A stretch of 64,000 nt of DNA, from the NCBI RefSeq assembly GCF_019443505.1, contig NZ_CP080377.1, positions 2,418,001-2,482,000 on the forward strand, in the 5' to 3' direction. The notes beneath the pieces are model-generated. The model had not been told where the DNA came from. It saw only the letters and a program-made list of their open reading frames with translations, and searched no databases. Made by a program: the position numbers and the translations under genes. This DNA comes from Janthinobacterium sp. PAMC25594. Its GTDB lineage: Bacteria; Pseudomonadota; Gammaproteobacteria; Burkholderiales; Burkholderiaceae_D. Shown here piece by piece: positions 19,514 through 29,374 of this stretch (the first letter of the stretch is position 1; every line of letters starts with the position of its first letter).

Positions 19514-21129
19514 GGGGTGTCCGTGCGAAGTTTGAAGCGCTGCAGCTTGCCCGTTTCCGTGCGCGGCAGGGAAGGCAGGAAACGGATGGCGCGCGGATAT
19601 TTATACGGGGCGATCTGCTGGCGCACGAAGTCCTGCAATTCAGCCGCCAGCAGGTCGCTGGCCTGAAAACCATCCTTCAGCACGATGTGCGCCTCGACGA
19701 TCTGGCCACGCTCGGCATCGGCGCGCCCCACGACGCCGCATTCGGCCACGGCCGGATGGCGCAGCAGCGCCTCTTCCACTTCCGGGCCGGCGATGTTGTA
19801 GCCGGCCGAGACGATCATGTCGTCGCTGCGCGAGCGGTAATAGAAATAGCCGTCGGCATCCATCTCGAAGGTGTCGCCCGTCAGGTTCCAGCCGTTCTGC
19901 ACATACTCGCGCTGGCGCGGGTCGGACAGGTAGCGGCAACCGGTGGGGCCTTTCACGGCCAGGCGGCCCGTCACGCCGGGCGGCTGCGGCACGCCCGCGT
20001 CATCGACGATGCAGGCCTGGTAGCCGGGAATGGCCTTGCCGATGGCGCCGCGGCGGATGCCCTCGCCGGTGGCGGAAATGAAAATGTGCAGCATCTCTGT
20101 GGCGCCGATGCCGTCCGTCATGGCCAGTCCCGTCGCAGCCTGCCAGGCGTCGCGCGTGGCCAGCGGCAGCGCCTCGCCGGCCGAGACGGACAGGCGCAGG
20201 CTGCGCAGCTCGTGCTGCGCGGCCAGGGGCACCATCTGGCGGTAAAAGGTGGGCGCCGTGAAGCAGATCGTGGCGTGATAGGCACCGATGGCGCGCAGCA
20301 GACCCTCGGGCGTGAGTTTTTCCAGCAGCACGGCGCAAGCGCCAAAGCGCAGCGGGAACAGCAGCAGGCCGCCCAGGCCGAAAGTGAAGGCCAGCGGCGG
20401 CGTGCCGATGAAGATATCGTCGGCGCGCACCTGCAGCATGGAGCGGGGAAAGCAGTCGCAAATGGCCAGCAGGTCGCGCTGCATGTGCATGGTGCCCTTG
20501 GGCACGCCCGTCGTGCCCGAGGTAAAGCTGATCAGGCAGACATCGTCGGCCGCCGTATCGTGCGCGGGAAATGGCGCATCGTGGGCGGTCATGTGCCGTT
20601 CCAGTTCCGCGTCGGCGGCGCCAAAGCACAACATCGGCGGCAAACCGGGCACGCCATCGAGTTCCGCGCGCAAGTCCTGCGCGCACAGCACGGCGTTCAC
20701 TTCCGCCTTGGCGAGGATGGTGGACAGTTCACGCGCGCGCAGCAGCGGCATGGTGGGCACGGCGATGCAGCCGGCCTTCAGCACGGCCAGCAGGCAGGCG
20801 GCCATCATCGGGGTATTCGCGCCGCGCAGCAGCACGCGGTTGCCGGGAATCAGGCGCAGGTCGGCGCGCAGCACGTGGGCGATGCGGTCGACCTGCCGCG
20901 CCAGATCGACGTAGCTCCAGCGCTGGCCGTCGGCAAGGATGGCGATGCGCTCGCCGCCACCGCTGGCGACGGCCGCATCGAGCAGCACGGCGACGCAATT
21001 GAGACGGGGCGGATACTGCAGCTCGGGCAAGTCCAGGCACAGCTGCGGCCAGAGTGCGCGCGGCGGCAGGTGCGCGCGCGCAAAGTCGTCCTGGGGAGAT
21101 GCGGTGCTAGGCGAAGGGTCGCTGCTCAT
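19510..21129 (-). CDS. Aryl-CoA ligase (2-aminobenzoate/benzoate-CoA ligase family)
   Basis: 539-aa ANL-superfamily enzyme that activates the aromatic acid with ATP and CoA, first step of the operon. Motifs: [20 protein letters not shown] (P-loop, A3), [45 protein letters not shown] (A7/A8) and the C-terminal [14 protein letters not shown] containing the catalytic Lys. Start at [11 protein letters not shown], where AGGATG provides a ribosome site; an ATG two codons upstream is equally possible. Substrate (anthranilate, benzoate or salicylate) is inferred from the downstream fused monooxygenase. The operon promoter and a palindromic operator lie just upstream. Confidence 0.92.
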   Translation of the reverse strand: MSSDPSPSTASPQDDFARAHLPPRALWPQLCLDLPELQYPPRLNCVAVLLDAAVASGGGERIAILADGQRWSYVDLARQVDRIAHVLRADLRLIPGNRVLLRGANTPMMAACLLAVLKAGCIAVPTMPLLRARELSTILAKAEVNAVLCAQDLRAELDGVPGLPPMLCFGAADAELERHMTAHDAPFPAHDTAADDVCLISFTSGTTGVPKGTMHMQRDLLAICDCFPRSMLQVRADDIFIGTPPLAFTFGLGGLLLFPLRFGACAVLLEKLTPEGLLRAIGAYHATICFTAPTFYRQMVPLAAQHELRSLRLSVSAGEALPLATRDAWQAATGLAMTDGIGATEMLHIFISATGEGIRRGAIGKAIPGYQACIVDDAGVPQPPGVTGRLAVKGPTGCRYLSDPRQREYVQNGWNLTGDTFEMDADGYFYYRSRSDDMIVSAGYNIAGPEVEEALLRHPAVAECGVVGRADAERGQIVEAHIVLKDGFQASDLLAAELQDFVRQQIAPYKYPRAIRFLPSLPRTETGKLQRFKLRTDTP

Positions 21130-21175
21130 GCTCATCCTGGCTGGTAGCGGGCGCGTGCACATGGCCCGAAAGCAG

Positions 21176-21195
21176 ATACTTTAAACCTAAAGTAT
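21176..21195. promoter_or_regulatory. Perfect palindrome, candidate MarR operator of the aromatic-CoA operon
   Basis: Arms ATACTTTA and TAAAGTAT are perfect inverted repeats around a 4-nt centre (AACC). The site lies 47 bp upstream of the chosen ligase start, in the only intergenic gap ahead of the seven-gene operon that encodes its own MarR protein. Length and symmetry suit a MarR dimer. Function is inferred. Confidence 0.65.
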
Positions 21196-21222
21196 TTTTC
21201 CAGCAAGCGAAAAACAGTAGAT

Positions 21223-21933
21223 TCAGTCGACGCCGTCCTGTTGCCGTAGCAAGCGCGCCTGCTGCGCCACGCTGCGCGTCAGTGCGCCCAGCGCCGCCTG
21301 TATCTGCTCGCCATCGAGCACCGAAGCCTGCAGCAGGGCCATCATGCCAGCTTCCGCCCCATGCAAACCCAGGGTGCGGCAACCGAGGTGCAGCCGTTCG
21401 AGCTGCTGGCGCGCCTGGACCGGTTCGCCGCGCGCCAGCAAGGCGTCGACCTGTTCGCTGGCGGCGCCCACCTGCCCCTGGAAACCCGTCAGGTAGGCCT
21501 GCAGGCGTTCGCTGTCGATGCCGAGGCGCTGCAAGGTGTCGCGCGGCGCCTCGGCCGGCAATGCGGAGACGTCGAAGCAGGCGTCGATATGCTGGCGCAC
21601 CTGCTCCGGCTGGAAGGGCTTGACGATGTAGCCGGCGGCACCGGCCTGCACGGCGTCGCGCACCGTATCCTGGTCATTGGCCGACGATACCAGCACCAGC
21701 GGCATGGCGTCGAGCGCGCTGTCGGAGCGGATTTTCTGCAGCAGCTCCATGCCGGACAGGCGCGGCATGCGCAAATCGCAAAAGCACAGCGACGGGCGCA
21801 AGCCCCCTTCGAGCTGCTCCCACGCCGCCGCGCCATCTTCGGCTTCCACGATATCGTGCACGCCGCAGCTGTCGATCAGATGCATCAATACCATGCGCGA
21901 CACGACATCATCGTCAACCACCAGTACTTTCAT
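21223..21933 (-). CDS. Response regulator with C-terminal Hpt-like helical domain
   Basis: 236-aa protein. Start at MKVLVVDDD, with GGAG 6 nt before it. Residues 1-120 are a canonical CheY-like receiver: DDD acidic pocket, phospho-acceptor Asp in CDLRMPRLSG, conserved Ser in LVSSAND and Lys in IVKPFQPEQ. No DNA-binding or enzymatic output domain follows. The remaining about 110 residues are helical and resemble an Hpt four-helix bundle around LERLHLGCRTLGLHGAE, but a His at the normal phospho-acceptor position is not clear (Glu by my alignment). Encoded 85 bp downstream of the giant hybrid kinase, so a phosphorelay partner is likely. Confidence 0.85.
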   Translation of the reverse strand: MKVLVVDDDVVSRMVLMHLIDSCGVHDIVEAEDGAAAWEQLEGGLRPSLCFCDLRMPRLSGMELLQKIRSDSALDAMPLVLVSSANDQDTVRDAVQAGAAGYIVKPFQPEQVRQHIDACFDVSALPAEAPRDTLQRLGIDSERLQAYLTGFQGQVGAASEQVDALLARGEPVQARQQLERLHLGCRTLGLHGAEAGMMALLQASVLDGEQIQAALGALTRSVAQQARLLRQQDGVD

Positions 21934-22018
21934 TGCTTTCTCCATTGCCGGCGGCGTCAGGGGCCTGGCCGTATTCTACCCAGTTTCGCCGCGCGCTCGA
22001 AGGCCGGCATTGCCTATT

Positions 22019-25000
22019 TTACATTTCCTTGCCCGAAACGGCTATTTGCGCCAACAGTGCGCGCAATTGCGGCAAATGCAGGGCCACCTGCGTCCAGCGC
22101 CCGCCGTCCGCCGCCTCTTCCATTTCCGTGCACAGCATGTGCAGCTGCGTTTCGTCGAGATAGGCGGCGCTGCCCTTCAAACCGTGCAGCAGGCGCCCGG
22201 CGTTGTCCCTGTCCTGCGCCTCCAGGGCGGCGTCGAGTTCGCGCAGACGCCCCTCCAGGTCGGCGACGAAGGCGACGCGGATGCGCCGTTGCAGTTCACC
22301 GCTGCGGATGGACTGGGAGGGTGCCGCGACGGGGGCCGCCGGCGCGATACCGAACAGGGCATCGAGTTCGGCCTGACCCCGCGCGCTGGCGCGCGGCACG
22401 TTCGACGGCATGCGCGGCAACATGAAGCCGCGCTGCAGCTGGCGCTCGATGGCGCGCGCCAGCAAGGCATGCAGCGCCGCCTCGTCCACGGGTTTGCTGA
22501 GGAAATCATCCATGCCGACGCCCAGATAGCGGCTGCGGTCTTCATCGCTGGCATTCGCCGTCAGGGCCACGATCATCAATTCCTGGTCGCGCACGGGCTG
22601 GTCCGGCCAGCCGCCCACGCGGATCAAACGCGTCGCCGTGGCGCCATCCATCTCCGGCATGCGCCCGTCCATCAGGATCAGGTCATAGCGCGTATGCACG
22701 CAGGCCGCCACCGCCAGCACGCCATTGACGACCACATCGACCCTGTGCCCCAGTTCTTCGAGCATGACGCGGATGATGATCTGGTTGGTGGGGAAGTCTT
22801 CCGCGCACAGCACGCGCAACTGGTGGCTGTGCGGCGCCAGCGCCACCTGCGGCACCAGCGGCGGCGCCACGCCATCGGCCAGCGGCAAGGTGAAGGCAAA
22901 GGTGCTGCCCTGCCCCGGCGTGCTGGCCACCTCGATCTCGCCCTGCATCAGTTCAACCAGCTGGCGGCAGATCGCCAGGCCCAGCCCCGTGCCGCCGTAG
23001 CGCCGCGTGGTGCTGGCGTCGGCCTGCTCGAACTTCTGGAACAGGCGCGCCATCGCGTCCGCATCGATGCCGATGCCGCTGTCGCTGACCGTAAAGCGGA
23101 TCAGGTTGACACAGCGTCCGCCGCTGCCGCTGGCCACGCCGGCCCGCTCGACGCAGACGCTGACGCCGCCGCGCTGGGTGAACTTGAAGGCATTGCCGAC
23201 CAGGTTGACCAGCACCTGGCGCAAACGGGTCGGGTCGCCCACCACGAAGGGCGGCAGGTCGGGCGCAAAATCGATGGCAAAGCCGATGCTGCGCGCGGCC
23301 GCCTGCTCCTCGAACAGGCTGACGACCGTTTCGATCGCCGCACCGAGCGCGAAGTCGATGTTTTCGATACTCAGCTTGCCCGCCTCGATCTTGGAAAAAT
23401 CGAGCAAGTCATTGATGATCACCAGCAGCGACTGGGCATTGGCCTGGCCGCGCAATATCTGCTCGCGCGTGGCGTCATGCAACTGCTCGTCGCGCAGGGC
23501 AAAGCCCAGCATGCCGATCACGCCGGCCAGTGGCGTGCGCATCTCGTGGCTCATGTTGGCCAAGAATTCCGACTTCTGGCGCGTCGCATCCTCGGCCTTG
23601 CGCTTGGCCAGGCGCAGGCTTTCCTCGTTTTTCGTCAGGCTGCTGTTGACTTGCGCCAGCTTTTCCGACTGGGCCAGCACTTCGACTTCCTTGCTCTGCA
23701 ACTCGGCCGTGCGTTCGCCGACCAGTTTTTCCAGCTCGTTCTGCTGGCGCCGCAGCGCGCGCACGCGCTGCCGGTAAGCGCCATACATGGCGCCCAGCAG
23801 CAGCGCCGCCATCAGGGTGCGGAACCACCAGGTTTTCCAGAACGGCGGCAGGATCGTGATGGCCAGCGTGGCGCCGCTCTCGTTCCACACACCGTCCTTG
23901 TTGGCAGCCTTGACGCGAAACACATAATTGCCCGCATCGAGGTTGGTGTAGGTGGCAAAACGCCGCCCCGCATCCGTCATGACCCAGTCCTGGTCGAAGC
24001 CTTCAAGCCGGTAGGCGAACATATTGCGCTGGGGCGCGGCGAAATGCAGGGCCGCGAATTCCAGCGAAAAGACGCTTTCGCGGCTGGTCAGCACCAGCTG
24101 GCGCGTATGGTCGATCGCCGTCCTGAGCACGTGCGCGAATTCGCCGCGGCCGATGGCCACCGGCTTGTTGAAGATCTGCAGTTCCGTGATGGCCACCAGC
24201 GGCGGCACGCGGTTGTCGTGGATATCCTGCGGCACGAACGCCGTCATGCCGTTAAAACCGCCAAAATACATGGTGCCATCGGCCGCGCGCAGGGCCGCGC
24301 CATCGAAGTACGAGCCTTCCACCGTGCCATCGGCGCTGTCGTAGTTGCGGAACAGGCCGCTGCGCATGTCGAGCCGCGTGATGCCGCTATTCGTGCTCAG
24401 CCACAGCTGCTCGTTATCGTCGCCGAGGATGCTGGCGACGGCATCGTCGGCCATGCCATCCTTGCGCAGGAAGCGCCGGAAGCGGATTTCGCCTTTCGCA
24501 TCGACATCCATGCGGTTCAAGCCATTGGCCGTGCCCACCCACAGCACGCCGCGCTTGTCCTCGTGCAGGAAATGCACTTCGTCGTGACTGAGGCTATGCG
24601 GGTTTTGCGGATCGTGGCGAAAATGCCGGAAATGGCCGCTGGCGCGGTCCAGCAAATCGAGGCCGTGGAAAGAACCTATCCACAGCCGCCCCTTGCCGTC
24701 TTCCAGCACGGGTCGCACCATGTTGTCGGACAGACTGTGCGGGTCGGCCGGATCGTGGCGGTAGGTGGTAAAACGACGGCTGGCGGGGTCGAAACGGTGC
24801 ACGCCGCCCCGCGTCGAGACCCACAGCATGCCGCTGCGGTCGCTCACGACATTGCGGATGGTGTCGCTGTTCGGGTCGCCGGCGGCAAAGCGCATGGTAA
24901 AAAAAAGCCCGAGTGCCGGATCGAAGCGGTGCAAGCCCGTCGAGCCGCCCACCCACAGCACGCCGTCCGGCGCCTTGTACAGGGTGGTGACCTGCTCGTC

Positions 25001-26239
25001 GCGCGACATGCCGGGCGAGCTGCGCAGGTCGAACAGGCGCGAGCTGCCGTCGCGCGTATCGTACAGTTTCAGGCCGCCCTTGGTGGCCAGCCACAGCTTG
25101 CCATTGCCCGCGTCGGCCACGGCGCGCACTTTCTTGTCCGCCAGCGCGCCCACATCGCCGGGCGCGCGCGCCATGCGAGAAAAGCCGCCGCTGCCCAGGT
25201 CGACCCGGCTCACGCCGTTGTACCAGGAGCCGACCCAGAAGGTGCCCGCGCGGTCGCGGTACAGCGACGACAGCTGGTTGTCGGCGACGCTGAATTTGTC
25301 GCCCGTCTGGTGCCGGTACTGCAGGAAGGTGTCGCTCTCGGGCAGCCAGCGGAACAGGCCATCGGCATTGCTGCCCAGCCAGACGGTGGCGTCGATATCC
25401 TGGTACAGGCTGGCCACGCGGATGGCGGAAAAGCCCTGTTTTTCATTCAGGCGCAGGCGTGACTGCGGCGCCTGACCGGCGCCTCCCAGGCGCCAGCGCT
25501 CGGCGCCGGCCATGGTGCCGATCCACAGATTCTGCTGGCGGTCCACCAGCAGCGACTGGATCACGTTATATTTTGAACCGGGCTCCGTGTCGACGGCGAA
25601 ATGCTCGAAGCGGTCGCTGCCCGGCGCCAGCATGTCCAGGCCCGTGACGGTGCCTATCCACAGACGCTGTTGCGCGTCCAGCACCAGCGCCTTGATTTCA
25701 TTGTCGCCCAGGCTGTGCGGGTTGCCTTCTTCATGGTGCCAGGTGCGGAAAGCGCCCGTGGCGGGGTCGAAATGCTGCAAGCCGTCCGAGGTGGCGATCC
25801 AGAAGCCGCGCGCGCCATCGTCAAGAATGGCGTGGATATGCCGGTTGCCGTTGCCGCGCTTGCTCTTTTCGGCTGGGACGTAGTGAATGAAGGTCTGGCT
25901 GGCGGCGTCGAACCGGTCCAGGCCGTTGTCGGTGCCCACCCACAGCTGGCCCTGGCTATCGACGTGCAGTTCGCCGACCCAGTTGTCGGCCAAGCTGGTC
26001 TTGTCGCCCTCGATATTCTTGTAGACGACCATGCGATAGCCGTCGTAGCGGCTCAGGCCAGACTGGCTGCCGAACCACATATAGCCCTGGCGGTCCTGGG
26101 CGATGGCCAGTACCGATTCCTGCGCCAGACCCTGGTCGACGCTGAGCTGGTCGAAACGCAGGGTGGGTGCGGGCGCCGCCGCGGCCGGGCCGCCCGGCAG
26201 CAGCAATACCACTTCGCAAACACGTCGAAATACCAGCAC
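22019..26239 (-). CDS. Giant hybrid sensor histidine kinase (beta-propeller, Y_Y_Y, HisKA, REC, Hpt)
   Basis: 1406 aa, starting at GTG with AGGA upstream. A signal peptide is followed by a periplasmic two-component-regulator propeller (about residues 25-690) with many repeats of the type GYMWFGSQSGLSRYDG, LWVGTDNGLDRFD and LWIGTVTGLDML. A Y_Y_Y domain (FAYRLEGFDQDWV...NLDAGNYVFRVKAAN) and one TM (about 765-785) follow. The cytoplasmic part has a coiled coil, HisKA with SHEMRTPLAGVIG, HATPase with GNAFKF and GTGLGLAICRQLV, REC with LMDGRMPEMDG, and an Hpt ending with LLHGLKGSAAYLD. This architecture is typical of nutrient- or polysaccharide-sensing hybrids. The ligand is unknown. It precedes the stand-alone receiver gene. 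Confidence 0.95.
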   Translation of the reverse strand: MLVFRRVCEVVLLLPGGPAAAAPAPTLRFDQLSVDQGLAQESVLAIAQDRQGYMWFGSQSGLSRYDGYRMVVYKNIEGDKTSLADNWVGELHVDSQGQLWVGTDNGLDRFDAASQTFIHYVPAEKSKRGNGNRHIHAILDDGARGFWIATSDGLQHFDPATGAFRTWHHEEGNPHSLGDNEIKALVLDAQQRLWIGTVTGLDMLAPGSDRFEHFAVDTEPGSKYNVIQSLLVDRQQNLWIGTMAGAERWRLGGAGQAPQSRLRLNEKQGFSAIRVASLYQDIDATVWLGSNADGLFRWLPESDTFLQYRHQTGDKFSVADNQLSSLYRDRAGTFWVGSWYNGVSRVDLGSGGFSRMARAPGDVGALADKKVRAVADAGNGKLWLATKGGLKLYDTRDGSSRLFDLRSSPGMSRDEQVTTLYKAPDGVLWVGGSTGLHRFDPALGLFFTMRFAAGDPNSDTIRNVVSDRSGMLWVSTRGGVHRFDPASRRFTTYRHDPADPHSLSDNMVRPVLEDGKGRLWIGSFHGLDLLDRASGHFRHFRHDPQNPHSLSHDEVHFLHEDKRGVLWVGTANGLNRMDVDAKGEIRFRRFLRKDGMADDAVASILGDDNEQLWLSTNSGITRLDMRSGLFRNYDSADGTVEGSYFDGAALRAADGTMYFGGFNGMTAFVPQDIHDNRVPPLVAITELQIFNKPVAIGRGEFAHVLRTAIDHTRQLVLTSRESVFSLEFAALHFAAPQRNMFAYRLEGFDQDWVMTDAGRRFATYTNLDAGNYVFRVKAANKDGVWNESGATLAITILPPFWKTWWFRTLMAALLLGAMYGAYRQRVRALRRQQNELEKLVGERTAELQSKEVEVLAQSEKLAQVNSSLTKNEESLRLAKRKAEDATRQKSEFLANMSHEMRTPLAGVIGMLGFALRDEQLHDATREQILRGQANAQSLLVIINDLLDFSKIEAGKLSIENIDFALGAAIETVVSLFEEQAAARSIGFAIDFAPDLPPFVVGDPTRLRQVLVNLVGNAFKFTQRGGVSVCVERAGVASGSGGRCVNLIRFTVSDSGIGIDADAMARLFQKFEQADASTTRRYGGTGLGLAICRQLVELMQGEIEVASTPGQGSTFAFTLPLADGVAPPLVPQVALAPHSHQLRVLCAEDFPTNQIIIRVMLEELGHRVDVVVNGVLAVAACVHTRYDLILMDGRMPEMDGATATRLIRVGGWPDQPVRDQELMIVALTANASDEDRSRYLGVGMDDFLSKPVDEAALHALLARAIERQLQRGFMLPRMPSNVPRASARGQAELDALFGIAPAAPVAAPSQSIRSGELQRRIRVAFVADLEGRLRELDAALEAQDRDNAGRLLHGLKGSAAYLDETQLHMLCTEMEEAADGGRWTQVALHLPQLRALLAQIAVSGKEM

Positions 26240-26293
26240 GATCGTCCTGTCAAAAAAAACGCGAAAACTCCCGCAACTGTTCCGGGGGCCGTC

Positions 26294-27463
26294 TCAAGAA
26301 CCAAAAAACGCCAGTACATCGTCCTTGCGGGCCTGCGTATCGCGCTGTCCAAGACGGATCAGTTCGTTAGTATACGTCGATTCGAACAATAAATACGATG
26401 CCAGCGCCGCGCCGCGCGCTTCAGCCGCGCCGATGCCCGACAACATGGTGCGGATGGGACGCGGCAAACTGCCGATATGCCGGCTGGCGATGGCGTCGAG
26501 CCGTTCGGAGGGAGCAATGACCAGCAATTCCACGGGCCGCAAGGCCGTCTTGCCCAGCAACTCGGGCGGCAGCATCGACAAGGTGAGGTTGATGCGGTTC
26601 AGGCGTTCGATGTCGACGGCCAGGCCGTCGAGGAAGATCGACGACAGCGCGTGCCCGGCAATCTGCGCCAGGCTCGGGTAGCGCGCCGCTTCGGACGCGG
26701 CCGGTGCCGGTTCCGTCATGCGTCCCGCGCCCACCACCAGCACCTTGTTCGCCCCCAGGTGGATGGCCGGGGAAATGGGCGCCAGCTGGCGCATGGAACC
26801 GTCACCGCAGTATTCGCGCTGGCCACCGATATACAGGGGCACGGCGGGAAAAATAAAAGGGATGGCGGCCGAGGCAAGCAAGTGTTCCACGCCGATCTGG
26901 TCTTGCAAGGCCAGCCGCTGCGTGCGTACCCACGGCGCGATCTCGGCGGCCGTCTGGTAAAACGTCATGTGGCGGCTGCCCGAATACGACGACGCCGTCA
27001 CGGCCAGCGCATGCAGCAGCCCATCGGCCAGCGCCGCGTCCAGGCGCGGCAGGTCGAGCATGCGGTGCAGCAGGCTGACCAGCGGGGTATTGTCGAGCAG
27101 GGAGTTGGGCGGCGAGGCATGCCACTGGCGCAGCAGCCAGCCAAACGACAGCAGCGACAGCCAGCGCGCGCCCGAACGGATCACGCCCAGCGAATCGGCC
27201 CGATACACTTGCTCGACCTCGATATGCTGCCACACGTCGAGCAGCTTTTGCACGCCTTCGCCGAAATTGTCGGCCCGGCAAGCCAGCGCCGTGGCGTTGA
27301 TGGCCCCGGCCGAGGTGCCGCAGATGATGTCGAACGGGTTGCGCGCCGGCGCCCAGCCCGCTTCCCACAATATCGCCGAAATCGCCTGCAGCACGCCCAC
27401 CTGGTAGGCGGCACGGGCGCCCCCTCCCGTGAGTATCAAGCCTGTTTTATTTTGCATTCCCAT
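26294..27463 (-). CDS. Patatin-like phospholipase family protein
   Basis: 389-aa predicted lipid acyl hydrolase. N-terminal oxyanion motif LTGGGARAAYQVGVL, nucleophile elbow GTSAGAINA (Ser) and catalytic Asp in YCGDGSMRQ form the Ser-Asp dyad of patatins. There is no signal peptide, so the protein is probably cytosolic or peripheral. It lies 54 bp upstream of the hybrid kinase on the same strand and could be co-transcribed. An alternative start is two codons downstream. The relation to the sensor system is unclear. Confidence 0.9.
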   Translation of the reverse strand: MGMQNKTGLILTGGGARAAYQVGVLQAISAILWEAGWAPARNPFDIICGTSAGAINATALACRADNFGEGVQKLLDVWQHIEVEQVYRADSLGVIRSGARWLSLLSFGWLLRQWHASPPNSLLDNTPLVSLLHRMLDLPRLDAALADGLLHALAVTASSYSGSRHMTFYQTAAEIAPWVRTQRLALQDQIGVEHLLASAAIPFIFPAVPLYIGGQREYCGDGSMRQLAPISPAIHLGANKVLVVGAGRMTEPAPAASEAARYPSLAQIAGHALSSIFLDGLAVDIERLNRINLTLSMLPPELLGKTALRPVELLVIAPSERLDAIASRHIGSLPRPIRTMLSGIGAAEARGAALASYLLFESTYTNELIRLGQRDTQARKDDVLAFFGS

Positions 27464-27503
27464 GCCGGCAGATTAGCAGGGTCTTGATGCTTTGTGGAAA
27501 AGA

Positions 27504-29279
27504 TTAGTCACCTCTGACCATGCCTTCACGGCGTGGATCAGCCCCGCCAAACCAGAAATCCTTGCCATGCGCATTCAGGCGCATGATGCCCTGCAGGCCG
27601 GAATTCTGTTCGATGACGCGCACCTCATGGCCCATCGCTTGCAGCGCCTCGACTTGCGCGGCAGGCGCGCGGCCCTTTTCCAGCTCCGTCGGGCCATTGC
27701 GGCTGCCGAAGTTCGGCAGGCTGATCGCCTGCTGCACGTTCAAGCCCCAGTCCATGGTGCCGACGAGCACCTTGGCGACATAATTGATGATGGACGAGCC
27801 ACCGGGCGAACCCGTCGCCAGCACCAGCTTGTGCGTGCCCTTCTCGAACACGAGGGTGGGCGACATGGCGCTGCGCGGACGCTTGCCCGCCTCGACGCGG
27901 TTGGCGATGGGACCATCCGCATCGCGCGAATCGAACGAGAAATCCGTCAGCTGGTTATTCAGCAAAAAGCCGTCGACCATCTGGCGCGAGCCGAACGCGT
28001 CTTCCACGCTGGTGGTCATCGACAGGCCGCCGCCAAAGGCGTCCACCGCCACCAGGTGCGACGTCGACGGGCGCTGCAGCGCGTTATCCATACCCCACGC
28101 CACCTGCATGCCGGGCGGCGTGCCGGGCAAGGCACGGCCCATGGATTTCTCGCCGATCAGCGACGCGCGCTGGGCCAGGTAGGTTTTATCGAGCATCGAG
28201 GCGATACCGTTGCCCGGCAGCGGCACGAAATCCGTGTCGGCCACGTAGCGGTTGCGGTCCGCGTAGGCCAGGCGCCCCGCTTCCGAAAACAAATGGATCG
28301 CCTGCGCATCGAGCACGCCGTCGACGGGCGCATATGGACGGATATCCTTCACTTCCAGGATGCCCAGCATCTGCGCGATGGCGATGCCGCCCGCCGATGG
28401 CGGCGGCATGCCGCACACGGTCCAGGCCTTGTAGTCGCTGCACACGGGCTCGCGCACCTTGGCCCGGTAGTTGGCGATGTCCTGCGCCGTCAGCTTGCCC
28501 GGATTGCTCGGATGCGACGCCACCTTGGCGGCGATGTCGCGCGCGATGCGGCCGCTGTAAAACGCGTCGGCTCCGCCGCGGGCGATCTCGCGCAGGGTGC
28601 GCGCCAGCTGCGGGTTTTTCAGCACATGGCCGACGGGCCAGGGCTTGCCTTCGCCATCATAGAAATACGCGGCGGCGACAGGGTCGCGCTTCAGGGCCTG
28701 GTCCCAGCTCAACAGGCCGTTGAGGCGCTGGCTGACGGGAAAGCCGCCGTGCGCCAGTTTGATGGCGGGGCCGAACAGGGTCGCCCACGGCAGCTTGCCG
28801 TGTTCCTTGTGCGCCAGTTCCAGCATGCGCAGCACGCCCGGTGCGCCCACGGAACGCCCGCCCACCACGCCCGTGGCGCGCGAGACGGGGCTGCCGTCGG
28901 CGTTCTGGAACAAGTGTTCATCGGCGGCGGCAGGCGCCGTTTCGCGCCCGTCGAACGCCTGCACGCCCTTGGCCGTGGAGTACAACAAAAAGGCGCCGCC
29001 GCCGATGCCCGACGATTGCGGTTCGACCAGGGTCAGCACCAGCTGCGTGGCGATGGCCGCGTCGATGGCGCTGCCGCCTTTTTTCAGCATCTGGTAGCCG
29101 GCATCGGCGGCCAGCGGATTGGCGGCGGCGACCATGAATTTCTGCGCCGCCCAGCCACTTTTTTCCGCATACGCGGTGGCGATTTCCGGCGCCTTTTGCG
29201 GCACTTCGGCAAATACGGGGCTGGCAGCCAGGGCTCCCAGCAAGGTCAGGCTCAGCGCCAGCGGCTTCAATGTGATCAT
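27504..29279 (-). CDS. ggt: Gamma-glutamyltransferase
   Basis: Periplasmic self-processing N-terminal-nucleophile enzyme that cleaves or transfers the gamma-glutamyl group of glutathione. 591 aa from MITLKPLAL, chosen because GGAG lies just upstream and it yields a signal peptide ending SPVFA. The large subunit includes GSAIDAAIATQLVLTLVEPQSSGIGGG. The autocatalytic cleavage/nucleophile Thr is the one in STSHLVAVDAFGGG; the small subunit then shows FLLNNQLTDFSF and LATGSPGGSSIINYV. An intrinsic terminator ends only about 12 nt before this ATG, so transcription of the gene is probably controlled in its leader. Confidence 0.94.
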   Translation of the reverse strand: MITLKPLALSLTLLGALAASPVFAEVPQKAPEIATAYAEKSGWAAQKFMVAAANPLAADAGYQMLKKGGSAIDAAIATQLVLTLVEPQSSGIGGGAFLLYSTAKGVQAFDGRETAPAAADEHLFQNADGSPVSRATGVVGGRSVGAPGVLRMLELAHKEHGKLPWATLFGPAIKLAHGGFPVSQRLNGLLSWDQALKRDPVAAAYFYDGEGKPWPVGHVLKNPQLARTLREIARGGADAFYSGRIARDIAAKVASHPSNPGKLTAQDIANYRAKVREPVCSDYKAWTVCGMPPPSAGGIAIAQMLGILEVKDIRPYAPVDGVLDAQAIHLFSEAGRLAYADRNRYVADTDFVPLPGNGIASMLDKTYLAQRASLIGEKSMGRALPGTPPGMQVAWGMDNALQRPSTSHLVAVDAFGGGLSMTTSVEDAFGSRQMVDGFLLNNQLTDFSFDSRDADGPIANRVEAGKRPRSAMSPTLVFEKGTHKLVLATGSPGGSSIINYVAKVLVGTMDWGLNVQQAISLPNFGSRNGPTELEKGRAPAAQVEALQAMGHEVRVIEQNSGLQGIMRLNAHGKDFWFGGADPRREGMVRGD

Positions 29280-29291
29280 GGATTCTCCGAT

Positions 29292-29328
29292 AAAAAAAGG
29301 GCGCACAGCCGAGCAAGGCTGTACGCCC
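29292..29328 (-). terminator. Strong intrinsic terminator in the ggt leader
   Basis: On the minus strand a 12-bp stem (GGGCGTACAGCC against GGCTGTGCGCCC, one G-U) with loop TTGCTC is followed at once by seven T. Only 12 nt, which include the ribosome site, separate the T-run from the ggt ATG. It could simply end the upstream SDR transcript, but there is no space for a promoter between it and ggt. Confidence 0.85.
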
Positions 29329-29374
29329 CATACGGGGGTATCCTACATCAAATGCCCATTAGGGCACTGCCTTC

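Noticed and set aside
21677..25462. Very long open frame on the plus strand opposite the hybrid kinase
   Set aside because: It is antisense to a gene with a complete set of propeller, kinase, receiver and Hpt motifs. Such frames arise from GC-rich codon bias and the translation shows no domain.
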